Shown here in pieces: positions 3,992 through 6,213 of a stretch of 6,213 nucleotides of DNA. The stretch lies in the NCBI GenBank assembly GCA_903925445.1, contig CAIYFE010000353.1, forward strand, positions 1 through 6,213, in the 5' to 3' direction. The translations under genes were made by a program, and so were the position numbers. The notes under the pieces are model-generated. The model did no database searches. It was not told the origin of the DNA and worked only from the letters and a program-made list of their open reading frames with translations. Source of the DNA: an uncultured Burkholderiales bacterium (GTDB lineage Bacteria > Pseudomonadota > Gammaproteobacteria > Burkholderiales > Burkholderiaceae_C). Each line of letters starts with the position of its first letter. Positions within the stretch are counted from its first letter, which is position 1.

Positions 3992-6213
3992 ATGTCTTTC
4001 TATACCTCCTTGTCTGGCTTGAATGCCGCCACAACGCAGTTGGGTGTGACCAGTAACAACATCGCCAACACGTCCACGGTGGGTTTCAAACGAAGCACGA
4101 CAGACTTTGGCGACGTTTTTGCCACATCACCTTTGCAAAATGCCGACACCACGATTGGTCAAGGTGTGACGCTCAAGCAAGTGAAGCAAGATTTCTCGCA
4201 GGGCGACATGATCACTTCATCCAACACTTTGGATTTGGCGATCAGCGGTAGCGGATTTTTCCCACTGAAGTCGCAAGACGGGTTGCAAAACATTTACACC
4301 CGCAACGGTGCGTTCATGATGAACGACCAAAACAACGTGGTGAACTCAGCAGGTCAGAAACTTTTGGCGGCATCGGTCGATAGCGCGGGCAACGCCAACT
4401 TGAGCGACATGAACGTGTTGACCATTCCGCAAAAAACATCGGGTCAGGCCAAGCAGACCACACAAGTTCAGTTGGGCATCAACTTGCCCTCGGATGCGGC
4501 GGTGATTACCAAGGCTTTCAATCAAACCGACCCCACCACTTACAACAAAAGCACGTCGGTGACGGTGTATGACCAAGGGGGCAACGCTTACTTGGCCACT
4601 GTGTACTACGTGAAAACGCAAAACGCTTCGTCTGCTTCGCCAAACAACCGTTGGCAAACCTATGTGTATGTGGGGGATCAGCTGGTGAGCTCTGCCTTGC
4701 AGCAAGCCACCGACTCCACGGGCAGCTTGCAATACGTGAACAAGTACGGGCAGATCAAATCAGCCAGCGATTTCACTTCGCCCCAAGACATTGCGGCTTT
4801 GAACAGCAGCTTCTCGCAAAAGACTGAAAAATTCACGTTGGACAATTTGACCAACACCCAAACCTCGCAACCTGCCACGGTCACTGCTTCGGCGACCTCT
4901 GGCTTAGGAACCGGCGCGAGCGATGGCGTTGACTTTGGCAGCTACTTGAACATGAGCAAATCTGATTTGTTGATTCAGCAAGGCTCCAGTGCTGTGACTT
5001 ATTCCTTGGACTCCTCGGTGGTGGGTCCCGCTTCGGTTGAATTCGGCCCCGCCGCTGCGCGTGTGACGGTCAACGTGCCGGTGACCAACGGCAAATCGCC
5101 CACAGCAGAAGACGTGGCGAGCGCATTGAATGCCGATCCCAACTTTGTCTCCAGCTACGTGGCTGAAGCCTCCAACACCAGCGCAACCGTGAGCAACATC
5201 AACTTTGATGGCTCCACAACCAATCCTTTTGCGTCATTCAGCATCGACGTGGGCGGTCAAGCCTTCAACTTGACCAACTTGAATGCCAGCGACACCGACC
5301 TGAACTCGTTGGCCGCCGACATCAACACCCAGTTGGGCGCGCTCGACGGCGGTGGAACGCCCCAGCGCATCACGGTGACCACCGACTCGCCAACCAACCC
5401 CACGCAGTTGATCATCAAAGACTCGGCGCAGCGTGACATCTCGGCGGTCAAATTGGTCAAGGCTTCAACTGCTACGGGCCAGACAGGACAAGTTTCGGTG
5501 GGCACGGCGCCTGCTTATGGCGACCAAGTTTTGAAGGTCACTGCCTTGGACACCAGCGCAAACGCCGCTGATATCTTGGGAACAGCCAACGAACCTGGCG
5601 TGATCGTGTCGCAAAACGGCACGCAATTGCAAAACGATCCCACGGCCACCACACCTTCCACAGGTTTTTCGTTTGCACAGCAAACACCGTACACACGCGC
5701 CAACGTGAAGTACACCGTCAACACGGCGTCTACTTCTTACACCGCCACCTTTGGTACCAGCGCCTCGCCAGTCAACGTCGTGGCCACCTCGGCTTCTGAT
5801 TTGGTGTCGGGCTTGAACAAGAACGCAACGTTTGCGAGCAGTTTCATTGCCAGCTTTGACACAGCCAACAACCAAATCAAAGTGCAAGTGAAAGACCCCA
5901 CCAATCCCTTGGCAACGTCGATCACCGGCATGCTCAAGATTTACCAAAACAACGGCGACTCCACCGTGCCCATGACGCAGATCAACGATCCCTCCGTCAT
6001 GGTTGCCACGCCCGGTAAACCTGCGATTTTGAATTCGAGCAAACACAGCATCGATGACTTGAAAAACCTGTTCACCATCAACGTGGACAACTCGCAAACA
6101 CCGGTCACCGTGGGTTTGGAAAACTTGTGGCAAAGCATGAGCAAATTGCCTTCGACAGCCGACAAAGTGTTGACAGGGGCGCAAATTGCCACGGAGTTGA
6201 CCAACGAAATCAA
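3992..6213 (+). CDS. flgE: Flagellar hook protein FlgE, unusually long, 3' end outside the window
   Basis: FlgE polymerises into the hook, the universal joint between rod and filament. My translation is open from the ATG at 3992 (GGAG 9 nt upstream) for 740 codons to the window edge, with no stop. The N-terminus MSFYTSLSGLNAATTQLGVT, SNNIANTSTVGFKRS (D0 helix) and then the ISGSGFFPLK / NIYTRNGAFMMNDQNNVVN region (about 84-117) are typical of FlgE. Residues 187-230 (TSVTVYDQGGNAYLATVYYV, then NRWQTYVYVGD) are the conserved beta domain. Salmonella FlgE is about 400 aa; here residues from about 245 onward are a large Ser/Thr/Asn-rich insertion with degenerate repeats. The conserved C-terminal D0 helix has not yet appeared. 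No cysteine and only two Trp (221, 713). The gene starts 19 nt after flgD in the same operon. Long FlgE proteins are known in Campylobacter and Helicobacter. Confidence 0.95.
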   Translation, partial: MSFYTSLSGLNAATTQLGVTSNNIANTSTVGFKRSTTDFGDVFATSPLQNADTTIGQGVTLKQVKQDFSQGDMITSSNTLDLAISGSGFFPLKSQDGLQNIYTRNGAFMMNDQNNVVNSAGQKLLAASVDSAGNANLSDMNVLTIPQKTSGQAKQTTQVQLGINLPSDAAVITKAFNQTDPTTYNKSTSVTVYDQGGNAYLATVYYVKTQNASSASPNNRWQTYVYVGDQLVSSALQQATDSTGSLQYVNKYGQIKSASDFTSPQDIAALNSSFSQKTEKFTLDNLTNTQTSQPATVTASATSGLGTGASDGVDFGSYLNMSKSDLLIQQGSSAVTYSLDSSVVGPASVEFGPAAARVTVNVPVTNGKSPTAEDVASALNADPNFVSSYVAEASNTSATVSNINFDGSTTNPFASFSIDVGGQAFNLTNLNASDTDLNSLAADINTQLGALDGGGTPQRITVTTDSPTNPTQLIIKDSAQRDISAVKLVKASTATGQTGQVSVGTAPAYGDQVLKVTALDTSANAADILGTANEPGVIVSQNGTQLQNDPTATTPSTGFSFAQQTPYTRANVKYTVNTASTSYTATFGTSASPVNVVATSASDLVSGLNKNATFASSFIASFDTANNQIKVQVKDPTNPLATSITGMLKIYQNNGDSTVPMTQINDPSVMVATPGKPAILNSSKHSIDDLKNLFTINVDNSQTPVTVGLENLWQSMSKLPSTADKVLTGAQIATELTNEI
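5111..5857 (+). repeat. Degenerate protein repeats in the FlgE insertion
   Basis: Two copies of a helix-strand unit lie at 5111-5170 (DVASALNADPNFVSSYVAEA, FlgE residues 374-393) and 5798-5857 (DLVSGLNKNATFASSFIASF, residues 603-622). They share 8 of 20 residues, and most differences are conservative. A related unit in between (about 5240-5461) has a beta strand, then DTDLNSLAADIN, then two strands ending in LIIKD; the second copy likewise ends in IKVQVKD. This strand, 'DL..L...N', strand, strand plan resembles the flagellin IN insertion motif. The family link is pattern recognition by eye. Confidence 0.5.

Noticed and set aside
5465..6184. 239-aa minus-strand frame opposite flgE
   Set aside because: It is rich in His, Arg, Cys and Gly from reading the hook gene backwards, has no recognisable domain, and the plus strand is a clear FlgE frame.

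Overview
The window is a flagellar rod/hook gene cluster from a Gram-negative proteobacterium, cut at both ends. Gene content and order point this way: flgA (P-ring chaperone) diverges from a rightward set running through flgB, flgC, flgD and flgE. The strong preference for TTG as the leucine codon, the moderate GC content and the flgA / flgBCDE layout look most like a betaproteobacterium of the Burkholderiales (Comamonadaceae-like). This placement is an inference from style; no marker gene in the window fixes it.

Left part (1-1035, minus strand): flgA encodes a Sec-exported periplasmic protein. After it comes the first 30 codons of a further minus-strand gene, probably the anti-sigma-28 factor flgM. 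The 114-nt gap between them holds a good sigma-28 (FliA) promoter and a compact GC hairpin just ahead of the second gene's start codon.

Middle part (1036-2426, plus strand): a 392-aa protein has a LysM peptidoglycan-binding domain and a lysozyme-like lytic transglycosylase domain. It has no Sec signal peptide and no FlgJ-type rod-cap domain. It probably opens the peptidoglycan for the rod. An intrinsic terminator follows it, and then a nearly perfect sigma-54 promoter starts the flgB operon. A second sigma-54-type site lies in the flgA/transglycosylase divergent gap, facing flgA, and a weaker one on the opposite strand overlaps it.

Right part (2427-6213, plus strand): flgB and flgC (proximal rod), flgD (hook cap) and flgE (hook) are closely spaced, each with a good Shine-Dalgarno sequence, and look like one operon. 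flgE is open for 740 codons and still incomplete at the window edge, against about 400 residues for the Salmonella protein. The excess is a large central insertion containing degenerate repeats that resemble the insertion modules of flagellins.

Together the region encodes steps of one process: peptidoglycan opening (transglycosylase), rod building (FlgB, FlgC), P-ring assembly (FlgA), hook capping and hook building (FlgD, FlgE). The promoters suggest a sigma-54 tier for the rod/hook genes and a sigma-28 tier for the anti-sigma factor. No tRNA, rRNA, CRISPR array or mobile element was seen. No stretch over 300 bases lacks a gene.
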